Positions 18,605-28,067 of a stretch of DNA of 64,000 nucleotides are shown in pieces. Within the stretch, counting starts at the first letter, position 1, and each line of letters opens with the position of its first letter. Under the pieces are notes generated by a model that searched no databases, was not told where the DNA came from, and saw only the letters and a program-made list of their open reading frames with translations. The position numbers and the translations under genes were made by a program. The stretch is from Haemophilus parainfluenzae. GTDB taxonomy: Bacteria > Pseudomonadota > Gammaproteobacteria > Enterobacterales > Pasteurellaceae. Location: NCBI RefSeq assembly GCF_003252725.1, contig NZ_QEPO01000007.1, forward strand, positions 1-64,000. Reading direction: 5' to 3'.

Positions 18605-18735
18605 TTGTGATAATATCTCACCAATGTGTTCATAGTGGGTTATGAGTAATTCATGGTATCTACTAGATAAATTTTGAAAGGGGATCTAGATGCAGATTTT
18701 TAGAAATGTTAGAGTCAGTTTAAGTAGATAAATAA
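18605..18735 (+). pseudogene. Decayed duplicate of the purL 3' end
   Basis: This intergenic stretch aligns with the last about 120 bases of purL. Shared blocks in order include GAGTAATTCATGGTATC (purL has GAGCAATTCATGGTATC), then a GATG..ATTTTTAGAAATG block that matches purL, then AGAGT and TTTAA before the end. Upstream, CTCACC...GTGTTC parallels the CACACC...GTATTC of the MMPHPERVF codons. The copy has stops and small indels, so it is not coding. Overall similarity is roughly 70-75 percent by eye. The rest of 18546-18797 shows only AT-rich sequence and the promoter region of the next gene. Confidence 0.75.
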
Positions 18736-18797
18736 AAATAGCATATAATTCATCTACTATTTTTATATTTTCTTATAATTTTAAAATTGAGTTTATT

Positions 18798-19829
18798 ATG
18801 TTCAGTTATCGTCATTTTAAGAAGTATGTTAAGAGATTTTTCCGTGAGCTTCCTAAGATAGCATTTATTTCATCTATTTTTGGATTTGTATTTTTTTGGG
18901 TTTATTTAAAAAATATATCTATGCTAGATGTATTTATGAAAATTGATATTTCAGCATATGGATTAGTTTGTGTCTTCATATTTTTTATGATGTTCTTTAT
19001 CGTGCTTCTTTTACCTTTTTATAGTTTGGATATATTTTTTAGCGATAGAGATAGTTTTAATCTTGATAATAGGTTCGTTTACTCTATTAGCCAATCAATG
19101 ATGATGTTGCTTCTACTCATTTTTTTATTTTCAATCACTTATGATTATCATAGTATAGGTTTTATTATTGTTGCTTTTGAGGCGTTGTTTTTTTCTTTGT
19201 TTATGGCTTTAATATCAATTTATATTAATTCTAGTATTGAAAATAGATATGAGATTTGTGATTTTATAAAAAGATATTTTTTATCTGGATTCTTGATTTT
19301 TCCTATTTTACTTTTTGTTTCAGATCTATCAGATAGAAATAATCAATTATTTTTATTTGTAACCTTATATTTTTTATGCCTCATTGTTAATGACTCTTTA
19401 TCTTTAAAGTACTTTAAAAAAAGCGGTATTGGGTATTGTAAGTTTGCTGCGAGAGCCATATGTGTTTTCTTTATTCTTATAGTGAGTATTAATGGATTCA
19501 AAATACAGAGATTGGTACTGAAGTCATCTGGTTTAGCTCAGAAGCCAGAACAGGCAGGATGGTATTTAGTAAAAAATAAAGATATTTTAGATTTCTTTAA
19601 TGCTGATTATTCTATTAAACTTCATAAAAATATAGCTGGTATAGAAAATTATTATATCAATGGATATCTTATATTTAATATTGGGAATGTAAGAGTAATC
19701 TGTCCAGATAATTTTGAAAAGATAGATGATAGAAGTTCTAATAATCAAGAATTGGATTTTTCTAAATGCTTAAATTTGACATCTGAAGATATCAAATTTA
19801 TGGGAAAAGAAGCTCCTTTTGAGCTATAG
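18798..19829 (+). CDS. AT-rich orphan polytopic membrane protein, unknown function
   Basis: 343 residues. The first about 230 are hydrophobic, with roughly seven membrane segments rich in Phe and Ile. The last about 110 (from AGWYLVKNKDILDFF) look soluble, with isolated Cys residues (VICPDN, SKCLNL). Base composition is clearly more AT-rich than the flanking purL and glp genes, suggesting recent acquisition. There is only a poor Shine-Dalgarno (TTTAAAATTGAG). I do not recognise the family. Its position next to a purL fragment fits a small laterally acquired insert. An immunity or sensor role is possible but unsupported. Confidence 0.7.
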   Translation: MFSYRHFKKYVKRFFRELPKIAFISSIFGFVFFWVYLKNISMLDVFMKIDISAYGLVCVFIFFMMFFIVLLLPFYSLDIFFSDRDSFNLDNRFVYSISQSMMMLLLLIFLFSITYDYHSIGFIIVAFEALFFSLFMALISIYINSSIENRYEICDFIKRYFLSGFLIFPILLFVSDLSDRNNQLFLFVTLYFLCLIVNDSLSLKYFKKSGIGYCKFAARAICVFFILIVSINGFKIQRLVLKSSGLAQKPEQAGWYLVKNKDILDFFNADYSIKLHKNIAGIENYYINGYLIFNIGNVRVICPDNFEKIDDRSSNNQELDFSKCLNLTSEDIKFMGKEAPFEL

Positions 19830-19841
19830 GTTAAATGAAAA

Positions 19842-19885
19842 AAAGCGGTCAAAAATCACAACGAATTTTGACCGCTCTTTTTATT
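19842..19885. terminator. Bidirectional terminator with GAGCGGT-type arms
   Basis: AGCGGTCAAAA (19844-19854) pairs with TTTTGACCGCT (19866-19876), followed by CTTTTTATT. It separates the orphan gene from convergent glpQ. Confidence 0.85.
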
Positions 19886-19900
19886 ACTTTTACTTACGTA

Positions 19901-20986
19901 TTATTTTTGTTTTTTCAAAAACTCAACGCCAGTATCTGGGAAGTCGGTGAATACACCGGTTGCACCAGATTTATTTAATAATGCATCGTACATTTGATTT
20001 ACGTCAGTGAAGAATTCAGGTAACGCATCTTTACGCACGGTGTATGGGTGTAATTCCACTTTGTATTGTGCGAGTTCTTTCACTAATGGAGTGTACACGA
20101 TGTTGCCTGGTTTAGATTTTTCTTTATCCACTAACATGTACCAGCCTGGGCCAACGCCATCCGCATATTTCACGACTTCTGCCATTGCACCTGGTTTGAA
20201 CATCCAATCGTAATCGTAGTTCACCCATTTGCCTTTCGCGTCTTTTTCTTCAGTTTCATGCCAGTCGGTGTATGCCACTAATTGAACAAGTTTTAAATCC
20301 ATGCCCATTTTTGGTAGCAATTCATTTTTGATACGTTTTAACTCATTGAAGTCGAAGGTTTGTAAGTAAACCATGTCAGATTTTTTGTCGTAACCGTATT
20401 TTTTCAACACTTTAAGGGTTTCAACTGAAATGTCTTTGCCGTTTTGGTGGTGGAACCAAGGTGCTTTGATTTCAGGATAGATACCCACTTTTTTACCAGT
20501 AGATTTTTCTAAACCTTGGATGAATTCTAGCTCATCTTCAAAAGTATGGATTTTGAAGTGGGATTTCCAAAGTGGGAAACGGCCTGGATATACTGCAACT
20601 TGTTTACCATCTTTGGTTTCAAAGTTTTCAGTCATATTTAAACTTTGAATTTCTTTCAAGGTGAAATCGATTACGTAGTAACGACCATCTTTACGATGAC
20701 GATTTGGGAATTTTTTCGCCACGTCAGTTAAGCCGTCTAAGAAGTGGTCATGGATAACCACTAAACGACCATCTTTTGTCATCGCTAAGTCTTGTTCTAA
20801 GTAGTCTGCATGTTGTGCGAATGCAAGCGCTTTAGACTCAAGTGTATGCTCTGGTAAGTAACCACTTGCACCACGGTGAGCAATGATAATTTTGTCTGAT
20901 TTCATAGTGTCCACAGAAGAGTGTGCGCTACATCCTGCAAGTACGCCTGCAGCTAATAAAGAAAGCGCTAAAGTTTTGAGTTTCAT
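19901..20986 (-). CDS. glpQ: Glycerophosphodiester phosphodiesterase lipoprotein (protein D homolog)
   Basis: 361 residues, very close along its whole length to H. influenzae protein D (Hpd/GlpQ, 364). The lipobox is LLAAGVLAGC with Cys19 lipidated. The catalytic motif AHRGASGYLPEHTLES and the second His in VIHDHFLDG are intact. The enzyme releases glycerol-3-phosphate from glycerophosphodiesters; in H. influenzae it also supplies host choline for lipopolysaccharide decoration. It is the last gene of glpT-propeller-glpQ, so its product feeds GlpT. The ATG follows AAGGAGAA. The N-terminal linker after Cys19 differs from the H. influenzae form by a few residues. Confidence 0.97.
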   Translation of the reverse strand: MKLKTLALSLLAAGVLAGCSAHSSVDTMKSDKIIIAHRGASGYLPEHTLESKALAFAQHADYLEQDLAMTKDGRLVVIHDHFLDGLTDVAKKFPNRHRKDGRYYVIDFTLKEIQSLNMTENFETKDGKQVAVYPGRFPLWKSHFKIHTFEDELEFIQGLEKSTGKKVGIYPEIKAPWFHHQNGKDISVETLKVLKKYGYDKKSDMVYLQTFDFNELKRIKNELLPKMGMDLKLVQLVAYTDWHETEEKDAKGKWVNYDYDWMFKPGAMAEVVKYADGVGPGWYMLVDKEKSKPGNIVYTPLVKELAQYKVELHPYTVRKDALPEFFTDVNQMYDALLNKSGATGVFTDFPDTGVEFLKKQK

Positions 20987-21003
20987 GGTGTGTTCTCCTT
21001 GAT

Positions 21004-21915
21004 TTACTTATTACATCTTGGTTTCATGTCGTAAAAATAGATTTCACTAATTTCACGGTCATATCCTGGATAAAATCCTTTTGGCATCCCTAACACAATT
21101 TGTTTGCCTCGGTTTGCATGGACAAGTAGTTGTTTCGTTTTTGGATTAACATTCAAGCCTTCGACTTCGCCGACATCTCGAATGTCATTCAATGTTTTTT
21201 CTAAAACAACGCGAGCTTCATTATTTTTATCTGAAATTTCTACACGATAAATATGATCGGGTTCTTTTTCATCTGCCGTACCATCATCAGATGTGACGTA
21301 GAGATCTCCGTTATAGGCATAAACCCCTTGAATCCATTGTGGAACAGGTTGTAAATGCACTTTACGTTTATATTTACCGGTTGAAAGATCATATTCATAT
21401 AAATAACGGCCACTTTCCTCACCAACCCAAGATGCCATCCAAACTGAATTGTGAACGGTATCTACGGTGATGCCGGAAACTTCGACTTGACCTGACTCAG
21501 GATTAAAATCAACTGATCTTTTTAATGCGAGGGTTTCGGGATCGTGAATCGCAATTTGAATATTTTTACCTACGCCGGCATCAAACCATTCGGAGGAAAC
21601 ATAAAGTTCATTGTTGTAGATATCAATGTCGCCAATGTGATTGGCTTCTTTTTGATAGCCGACAAAAGGATCTTTATTTTCTTTAATCAGTTTTCCATCC
21701 ATATCGTATTTGGTGAGCGTTTTACTGCCCGATACATATAAATATTGACCATCAGTGGTAATGCCTTGACGTCCATTGACTTCAAGTACTTTGTCTAATT
21801 TATACGTATAAGCGGGGAGTGCTGAACGATAGGGCGCTTCACAAGTTTGATTTGCGAATGCTGCATTTGCCATAACTGCCGCGCCTAACATAATGGTTAA
21901 TTTATTCAATTTCAT
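21004..21915 (-). CDS. Periplasmic beta-propeller-like protein of unknown function
   Basis: 303 residues with a signal peptide (MKLNKLTIMLGAAVMANAAFA) and then a Cys pair candidate (TCEAPYRS, and PRCNK at the end) that could form a disulfide. Repeated blade-like segments are visible: GITTDGQYLYVSGSKTLTKYD, GDIDIYNNELYVSSEW, GITVDTVHNSVWMASW and GVYAYNGDLYVTSDD. They suggest a six- or seven-bladed propeller of the SMP-30/YncE type. It lies between glpT and glpQ, 17 bases before glpQ, so it is coexpressed with glycerophosphodiester use. A lactonase, binding or phosphodiesterase-partner role is possible but unproven. Confidence 0.75.
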   Translation of the reverse strand: MKLNKLTIMLGAAVMANAAFANQTCEAPYRSALPAYTYKLDKVLEVNGRQGITTDGQYLYVSGSKTLTKYDMDGKLIKENKDPFVGYQKEANHIGDIDIYNNELYVSSEWFDAGVGKNIQIAIHDPETLALKRSVDFNPESGQVEVSGITVDTVHNSVWMASWVGEESGRYLYEYDLSTGKYKRKVHLQPVPQWIQGVYAYNGDLYVTSDDGTADEKEPDHIYRVEISDKNNEARVVLEKTLNDIRDVGEVEGLNVNPKTKQLLVHANRGKQIVLGMPKGFYPGYDREISEIYFYDMKPRCNK

Positions 21916-21967
21916 TACATTATCTCCTTTTAAAGTGCGGTTAAAAATTCAGTTGTTTTTGTAATAA

Positions 21968-21999
21968 AAAAGGCGGCAAGCCTTCGCCTGTCGCCTTTA
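21968..21999 (-). terminator. Partial terminator between glpT and the propeller gene
   Basis: On the minus strand AAAGGCGACAGGC and GCTTGCCGCCTTTT form an imperfect GC-rich stem followed by TTATTAC. Probably an attenuating hairpin, since glpQ downstream belongs to the same pathway. Confidence 0.6.
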
Positions 22000-22008
22000 A
22001 TTTATAGA

Positions 22009-23448
22009 TTATTTACCGTAGGTATCACCTAATTTAGCTTTATGTTTACCTTCTTCAACCATTACGATGAAGAGTAATAACACCGCTAAGACACCACCAC
22101 CGATCATGACGTAGAAACCGCCGTCCCAGCCATAGTGTTGTGCTGCCCAACCGATAACAGCTGATGCTGATACTGTACCGCCTAAGTAACCGAATAAACC
22201 GGTGAAACCTGCTGCTGTACCAGCTGCTTTTTTCGGTGCAAGCTCAAGCGCGTGTAAGCCGATTAACATTACAGGACCGTAGATTAAGAAACCGATTAAG
22301 GTCATTAATACGAAGTCAGTTAATTGATATGGGTTTTCATACCAAGCTGAGTAGTTTGCAAGCTCAGCTTCTGGTGTAGCTGGGTTCATCCAGTATGCTA
22401 CAACCGCTGCTGTAGTTAAGATCATGAAGATGAAACCGGTTAAACCACGTTTACCTTTGAAGACTTTATCTGATACCCAACCACATAATAATGTACCTGG
22501 AACTGCTGCTAATTCATAGATTGTGTATGCCCATGCGGTACCTTTGATGTTGAAGTGTTTTACTTCACTCAAGTAAACAGGAGACCATTTCAATACGCCG
22601 TAGCGGATTAAGTATACGAATACGTTAGCAATCGCGATGTACCATAACAATTTGTTTTTCAATACATAAGTGACGAAGATTTCTTTTGTGCTTAAATCGT
22701 TTTCGTAGGTTTTTTCGTTATAGTCATCTGGGTAGTCATTACGCCATTTTTCGATTGATGGTAAACCACAAGATTGTGGAGTATCACGCATCACGAAGTA
22801 AACTGGAATTGCACAGATCATTGCCGCAATACCCGGATAGTAGAGGGATTGTTGCCAAATGTCTTTTGCTTGTGCTTCGATACCATGAGTGCTGAAGAAT
22901 ACGGCACTTGCTAATAGCACCATTGCACCCGGCATCATACCACCGATGTTGTGCGCGGTATTCCAGATAGATACGATAGTACCGCGTTCTGATTTAGACC
23001 ACCAGTGTACCATTGTACGACCACATGGAGGCCAACCCATACCTTGGAACCAACCATTTAAGAAGATCATTACCCACATAATGGCAATGCCTGAAGTTGC
23101 CCATGGGAATAAACCCATCATGGTCATACAAAGACCAGAAAGCAATAAACCAAATGGTAAGAATACACGAGGGTTCGAACGGTCAGACATACCTGCCATG
23201 ACGAACTTAGATAAACCATAGGCAAGACCGGCAGCTGAGCCGATAACACCTAATTCCGCTTTTGAGTACAAGCCGGCTTGAATTAAACCAGGTTGTGCCA
23301 AGTCAAAGTTTGCACGTACAAAATAGTAAGCGGCATAACCAAAGAAGATCCCTGCAAACACTTGCCAACGTAAGCGTTTATACGTGGAATCAATTTTCTC
23401 CGCTGGAAGTTCCGCAATATGCGGAGCGGGTTTAAATGGTCCAAACAT
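22009..23448 (-). CDS. glpT: Glycerol-3-phosphate:phosphate antiporter
   Basis: 479 residues, major facilitator superfamily with 12 helices. The N-terminus [13 protein letters not shown]-like motif ([16 protein letters not shown]) and [17 protein letters not shown] are typical of GlpT. The region [20 protein letters not shown] is also a family hallmark. It imports glycerol-3-phosphate in exchange for phosphate. The gene is divergent from glpABC across a 291-base control region with two perfect CRP sites. Confidence 0.97.
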   Translation of the reverse strand: MFGPFKPAPHIAELPAEKIDSTYKRLRWQVFAGIFFGYAAYYFVRANFDLAQPGLIQAGLYSKAELGVIGSAAGLAYGLSKFVMAGMSDRSNPRVFLPFGLLLSGLCMTMMGLFPWATSGIAIMWVMIFLNGWFQGMGWPPCGRTMVHWWSKSERGTIVSIWNTAHNIGGMMPGAMVLLASAVFFSTHGIEAQAKDIWQQSLYYPGIAAMICAIPVYFVMRDTPQSCGLPSIEKWRNDYPDDYNEKTYENDLSTKEIFVTYVLKNKLLWYIAIANVFVYLIRYGVLKWSPVYLSEVKHFNIKGTAWAYTIYELAAVPGTLLCGWVSDKVFKGKRGLTGFIFMILTTAAVVAYWMNPATPEAELANYSAWYENPYQLTDFVLMTLIGFLIYGPVMLIGLHALELAPKKAAGTAAGFTGLFGYLGGTVSASAVIGWAAQHYGWDGGFYVMIGGGVLAVLLLFIVMVEEGKHKAKLGDTYGK

Positions 23449-23551
23449 AATTTCTCTCCAAAATCATTTTAATTATGAGTCCACCCCCATGATGGGGATA
23501 GCGTGCATGATAAAATAAAAATAGAAATTAAAAAGAGAAATAATTCAAAAA

Positions 23552-23567
23552 TGTGATGTATTTCACA
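23552..23567. promoter_or_regulatory. CRP site, glpT-proximal
   Basis: TGTGA-TGTATT-TCACA, perfect half sites and spacing. It is about 100 bases upstream of the glpT start and placed to activate glpT. Confidence 0.85.
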
Positions 23568-23582
23568 AAATATTTTTTAACA

Positions 23583-23602
23583 AATGAGCGAATTCGAAAA
23601 TT
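23583..23602. promoter_or_regulatory. Candidate GlpR operator
   Basis: AATGAGCGAATTCGAAAATT fits the GlpR pattern WATKYTCGWW-WWCGARMATW (recalled from E. coli) in 18 of 20 positions. It sits exactly between the two CRP sites, as expected for a joint repressor site of the divergent glpT and glpA promoters. No glpR gene is in the window. Confidence 0.55.
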
Positions 23603-23603
23603 G

Positions 23604-23619
23604 TGTGATCTATCTCACA
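23604..23619. promoter_or_regulatory. CRP site, glpA-proximal
   Basis: TGTGA-TCTATC-TCACA, perfect half sites and spacing. It is 52 bases from the centre of the other CRP site, and immediately abuts the candidate GlpR operator. Confidence 0.85.
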
Positions 23620-23739
23620 AAATAGCTTTCTTTTTCGCTCAGAATGTTGTGAATTTAACCGCTCTCCCATACAATAGCCATGGAATTTGTAACAGTTTTT
23701 ACGTTTCTTTTTATTAATATTTTGGCTTTGGGGGTAACA

Positions 23740-25431
23740 ATGGGATTATCGCCTAATATGTATCGTGATGTGGGTGATTTTTCACCTATCTCGACGGATG
23801 TGATTATCATTGGTGGCGGTGCAACAGGAGCGGGGATTGCTCGTGACTGTGCATTGCGTGGAATTAACTGTATTTTATTAGAGCGTCGTGATATTGCGAC
23901 AGGCGCAACAGGCCGTAACCACGGTTTGTTACATAGTGGTGCGCGTTATGCCGTAAACGATCAGGAATCAGCAGAAGAATGTATTAAAGAAAATAAAATT
24001 CTGCGCAATATCGCTCGTCACTGTGTGGATGAAACAGAAGGTTTATTTATTACCTTACCTGAAGATTCCCTTGATTATCAAAAAACCTTCATCGAAAGTT
24101 GTACCAAATCCGGTATTGAAGCTGTCGCCATTGATCCTAAACTAGCCCAAATTATGGAACCATCGGTAAACCCAGATTTAGTGGGTGCCGTTGTAGTGCC
24201 AGATGGTTCAATCGATCCTTTCCGTTTAACGGCTTCTAACGTGATGGATGCCACCGAAAATGGTGCGAAAATGTTCACTTATTGCGAAGTGAAAAGCTTA
24301 ATTCGCGAAGGTGGCAAAGTAATCGGTGTGGATGTTTACGATCACAAAAATCGCGTAAACCGTAAATTCTTTGCGCCATTAGTCGTCAATGCTGGTGGTA
24401 TTTGGGGACAAGGCATCGCAGAATATGCGGATCTCAAAATCAAAATGTTCCCGGCAAAAGGTGCATTACTTGTCATGGGGCATCGTATCAACAAAATGGT
24501 GATTAACCGTTGCCGTAAACCGGCAGATGCGGATATTCTTGTACCGGGTGATACTATTTGCGTTATCGGTACAACCTCTAGCCGTATTCCTTACGATCAA
24601 ATTGACAACATGGAAGTGACTCCGGAAGAAGTGGATATCTTATTCCGTGAAGGGGAAAAACTCGCGCCGAGCTTGCGTCATACTCGTGTATTACGTGCTT
24701 ATGCGGGCGTACGTCCGTTAGTAGCGTCTGATGATGACCCATCTGGTCGTAATGTGAGTCGTGGTATTGTGTTACTTGACCACGCAGAACGTGACGGCTT
24801 AGACGGCTTTATCACTATCACTGGCGGTAAATTAATGACTTACCGTTTAATGGCAGAATGGGCAACGGATCTCGTTTGTAAAAAACTCAACAAAACAGCA
24901 CGTTGTACGACAGCTGAACGTCCATTGCCAGGTTCAAGCGAAAGCCGTGCAGAAACCAATCAGAAAGTCATTTCACTTCCAAGTACGATTCGTTATTCAG
25001 CCGTATATCGTCATGGTTCCCGTGCTACTCGTTTATTAGATAAAGAACGTCTCGATCGTTCAATGGTGTGCGAATGTGAAGCCGTGACAGCGGGTGAAGT
25101 CCGTTATGCCGTTGATGAATTAAATGTGAATAACTTAGTGGATTTACGTCGTCGTACTCGTGTGGGTATGGGGACTTGCCAAGCTGAGCTTTGCGCATGC
25201 CGTGCGGCGGGTTTAATGAACCGTTTTGAAGTGGCAACACCTCGCCAATCTACCATACAATTAACCTCTTTCATGGAAGAGCGTTGGCGCGGTATCGAGC
25301 CTATTGCATGGGGTGAAGCGATTCGTGAAGCCGAATTTACTTCGTGGATGTATGGCAGTGTGTTGGGCTTAAACGATGTTCAACCGCTTGAAACAGACAA
25401 ACAGCAAGGGACGGATAACAATGAATTTTGA
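23740..25431 (+). CDS. glpA: Anaerobic glycerol-3-phosphate dehydrogenase subunit A
   Basis: 563 residues from the ATG giving [16 protein letters not shown], which matches the H. influenzae start and length; a longer in-frame extension would overlap the promoter. FAD-binding motif [21 protein letters not shown], then the catalytic DAO fold. A C-terminal BFD-like iron-sulfur domain carries Cys in MVCECEAV and [12 protein letters not shown]. With GlpB and GlpC it oxidises glycerol-3-phosphate to dihydroxyacetone phosphate, passing electrons to quinone during anaerobic growth. First gene of glpABC. Confidence 0.97.
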   Translation: MGLSPNMYRDVGDFSPISTDVIIIGGGATGAGIARDCALRGINCILLERRDIATGATGRNHGLLHSGARYAVNDQESAEECIKENKILRNIARHCVDETEGLFITLPEDSLDYQKTFIESCTKSGIEAVAIDPKLAQIMEPSVNPDLVGAVVVPDGSIDPFRLTASNVMDATENGAKMFTYCEVKSLIREGGKVIGVDVYDHKNRVNRKFFAPLVVNAGGIWGQGIAEYADLKIKMFPAKGALLVMGHRINKMVINRCRKPADADILVPGDTICVIGTTSSRIPYDQIDNMEVTPEEVDILFREGEKLAPSLRHTRVLRAYAGVRPLVASDDDPSGRNVSRGIVLLDHAERDGLDGFITITGGKLMTYRLMAEWATDLVCKKLNKTARCTTAERPLPGSSESRAETNQKVISLPSTIRYSAVYRHGSRATRLLDKERLDRSMVCECEAVTAGEVRYAVDELNVNNLVDLRRRTRVGMGTCQAELCACRAAGLMNRFEVATPRQSTIQLTSFMEERWRGIEPIAWGEAIREAEFTSWMYGSVLGLNDVQPLETDKQQGTDNNEF

Positions 25432-26710
25432 TGTAGTGATTATTGGTGGTGGTCTTGCAGGTTTAACTTGCGGCATCGCCCTACAAGAACAAGGCAAACG
25501 TTGTGTCATTATTAATAACGGCCAAGCGGCGATTGATTTTGCATCTGGTTCATTGGATTTATTAAGCCGTTTACTAAATGGTGAGTTTGTTAAAAATATT
25601 CCTGAAAATTTGACCGCACTTGCAGCTCAATTACCGCAACATCCATACAGCATTATGGGTGCAGAACGCGTATTAGCGAAAGCGCAAGATTTTGAAAAAT
25701 TGGCTGAGTCATTAAATTTGGATTTAATTGGCTCAAGTGCAGAAAATCATCTTCGAGTAACGGGTTTAGGTAGCTTACGTGGTGCATGGCTTTCACCAAA
25801 TAGTGTGCCAACTGTACAAGGCGAAACACCATTCCCGTATAAAAAAATTGCAGTTTTAGGCATTGAAGGCTATCACGATTTCCAACCAGAATTATTGGCA
25901 GATAACCTTACACTCAATCCACAATTTGCTCATTGTGAAGTGAAAACAGGCTTTTTAAATATTCCTGAATTGGATCAGTTACGTGCAAATTCGCGCGAAT
26001 TCCGCAGTGTAAATATTGCACAAGTTTTAGAATATAAACTGAAATTTGATGATCTTGTGGCTGAAATGAAAGAAGCCGCGAAAGGCACCGAAGCGATTTT
26101 CTTACCCGCTTGTTTCGGTTTAGAAAATCAAGAGTTTATGGAATCACTTCGCAAAGCAACTGGCTTGCCATTATTTGAATTACCAACCTTGCCGCCTTCT
26201 TTATTAGGTATGCGTCAACGTATTCAATTACGTCATCGTTTTGAGAAATTAGGCGGACTCATGATGAATGGTGATAGCGCATTAAAAGCACATTTTCATG
26301 GCAACAAAGTTCGTGCTATTCAAACGCGTTTGCACGAAGAGGAAGAAATCACGGCTGAGCATTTCGTCTTAGCTTCCGGCAGCTTCTTCAGTAAAGGTTT
26401 AGTCTCTGAATTCGATAAAATCTACGAGCCCGTATTCCATTCAGACATCATTGGTGTGGAAGGCTTTAAAGATACGGATCGTTTTACCTGGACAGATCAT
26501 CGATTCTCAAATCCACAACCGTATCAATCTGCAGGTGTAGCGATTAATGCGCAATGCCAAGTCCAAAAGGGCGGTCAATTTTTAACGAATTTATATGCAG
26601 TGGGTAATGTGATTGGTGGTTTCAATGCACTGGAACTCGGTTGTGGTTCAGGCGTGGCAGTGGTAACAGCGCTTGCTGTTGCTGATGAAATTCTTCACAA
26701 CACACATTAA
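25421..26710 (+). CDS. glpB: Anaerobic glycerol-3-phosphate dehydrogenase subunit B
   Basis: 429 residues from the ATG giving [18 protein letters not shown], overlapping the end of glpA by 11 bases, which implies translational coupling. An N-terminal dinucleotide-binding motif and a C-terminal [17 protein letters not shown] are visible. Forms the membrane-associated complex with GlpA and GlpC. An uptake sequence at 25613 lies in the coding region. Confidence 0.96.
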   Translation: MNFDVVIIGGGLAGLTCGIALQEQGKRCVIINNGQAAIDFASGSLDLLSRLLNGEFVKNIPENLTALAAQLPQHPYSIMGAERVLAKAQDFEKLAESLNLDLIGSSAENHLRVTGLGSLRGAWLSPNSVPTVQGETPFPYKKIAVLGIEGYHDFQPELLADNLTLNPQFAHCEVKTGFLNIPELDQLRANSREFRSVNIAQVLEYKLKFDDLVAEMKEAAKGTEAIFLPACFGLENQEFMESLRKATGLPLFELPTLPPSLLGMRQRIQLRHRFEKLGGLMMNGDSALKAHFHGNKVRAIQTRLHEEEEITAEHFVLASGSFFSKGLVSEFDKIYEPVFHSDIIGVEGFKDTDRFTWTDHRFSNPQPYQSAGVAINAQCQVQKGGQFLTNLYAVGNVIGGFNALELGCGSGVAVVTALAVADEILHNTH

Positions 26711-26719
26711 GGAGGCGTT

Positions 26720-27997
26720 ATGAACATTCAACAATTAATTGAAAATGCAAAACAATCCCTTAATGCACCACAACACCATCATGCCTTTGATGAGAGTTTT
26801 GAAAGTTGTATTAAATGTACGGCATGTACAGCAGTGTGTCCGGTTTCTCGTCAAAATCCAAACTACCCAGGTCCAAAACAATCGGGGCCGGATGGTGAGC
26901 GTTTACGCTTAAAATCAGCTGAGCTTTATGATGAAGCATTGAAATACTGTACTAACTGTAAACGTTGTGAAATTGCGTGTCCGTCTGATGTAAAAATTGG
27001 TGACATTATTGTTCGTGCAAGAAATAAATACCTTGCTCAACAACACAAGCCAGCCGTGCAAAAATTACGTGATGCGATTTTAAGTAACACCGATATTATG
27101 GGTTCACTTAATACACCGCTAGCACCGATTGTTAATACCATCACTGGTTTGAAAGCGACAAAATTTGTGTTGGAAAAAGCGTTAAAAATCAGCCGTCATC
27201 GTACGTTACCAAAATATTCCTTTGGTACGTTCCGCAGTTGGTATATGAAGAAAATGGTGGAAAGCCAACAAAAATTTGAACGCAAAGTGGCGTATTATCA
27301 CGGTTGTTATGTGAACTACAATAATCCACAATTGGGTAAAGAATTTATTCAAGTGTTCAATGCTATGGATATTGGTGTGGTCTTATTGGAAAAAGAAAAA
27401 TGCTGTGGCTTGCCATTAAGCGTCAACCAATTCCCAGAACGTGCGAAGAAAATCGCACAATTTAACACCGATTACATCAGCAAAATGGTGGATGAAAATG
27501 GCTTGGATGTGATCAGTGAAGCATCAAGTTGCTCCCTAAATTTACGTGATGAATATCATCATATTTTAGGTATCGACAATGCAAAAGTTCGTCCGCATAT
27601 TCACATGGTGACACCATTCTTATATCAACTCTTTAAAGAAGGTAAAACTTTACCGCTAAAACCATTGAAATTGCGAGTGGCTTATCACACCGCATGTCAC
27701 GTGGATAAAGCGGGGTGGGCACCATACACCTTGGAAGTGTTAAAACAAATTCCAGGCTTAGAAGTGGTGATGTTGCCATCACAATGTTGCGGTATTGCAG
27801 GGACATACGGTTTCAAAGAAGAAAACTACGAGGTTTCCCAATCTATCGGTAAAAACTTATTCGATAATATCAATGCAGGCGGATTTGATTACGTGATCTC
27901 TGAATGCCAAACTTGCAAATGGCAGATCGATATGTCATCTAATGTGACTTGTATCCATCCATTGACGTTATTGTGCATGTCTATGAATCAAGCTTAG
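26720..27997 (+). CDS. glpC: Anaerobic glycerol-3-phosphate dehydrogenase subunit C
   Basis: 425 residues. Two 4Fe-4S ferredoxin motifs near the N-terminus (CIKCTACTAVCPV and CTNCKRCEIACPS). Two CCG domains follow (EKCCGLPLSV and SQCCGIAGTYG). This subunit anchors GlpAB to the membrane and passes electrons to menaquinone. AAGGAGG precedes the ATG, 9 bases after glpB. Confidence 0.97.
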   Translation: MNIQQLIENAKQSLNAPQHHHAFDESFESCIKCTACTAVCPVSRQNPNYPGPKQSGPDGERLRLKSAELYDEALKYCTNCKRCEIACPSDVKIGDIIVRARNKYLAQQHKPAVQKLRDAILSNTDIMGSLNTPLAPIVNTITGLKATKFVLEKALKISRHRTLPKYSFGTFRSWYMKKMVESQQKFERKVAYYHGCYVNYNNPQLGKEFIQVFNAMDIGVVLLEKEKCCGLPLSVNQFPERAKKIAQFNTDYISKMVDENGLDVISEASSCSLNLRDEYHHILGIDNAKVRPHIHMVTPFLYQLFKEGKTLPLKPLKLRVAYHTACHVDKAGWAPYTLEVLKQIPGLEVVMLPSQCCGIAGTYGFKEENYEVSQSIGKNLFDNINAGGFDYVISECQTCKWQIDMSSNVTCIHPLTLLCMSMNQA

Positions 27998-28000
27998 TGA

Positions 28001-28040
28001 AAAGAGCGGAAACTGATAAAAAAGTGACCGCTCTTTTTGT
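28001..28040 (+). terminator. Terminator after glpABC
   Basis: AAAGAGCGG (28001-28009) pairs with CCGCTCTTT (28028-28036), followed by TTGTT. The arms are the GAGCGGT variant of the uptake sequence. Confidence 0.85.
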
Positions 28041-28067
28041 TATTCAATCCAATATGGAGAATTAATT

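Noticed and set aside
23581-23620. FNR site in the glpT-glpA control region
   Set aside because: The dyads have TGTGA/TCACA cores, which is CRP, not TTGAT/ATCAA.
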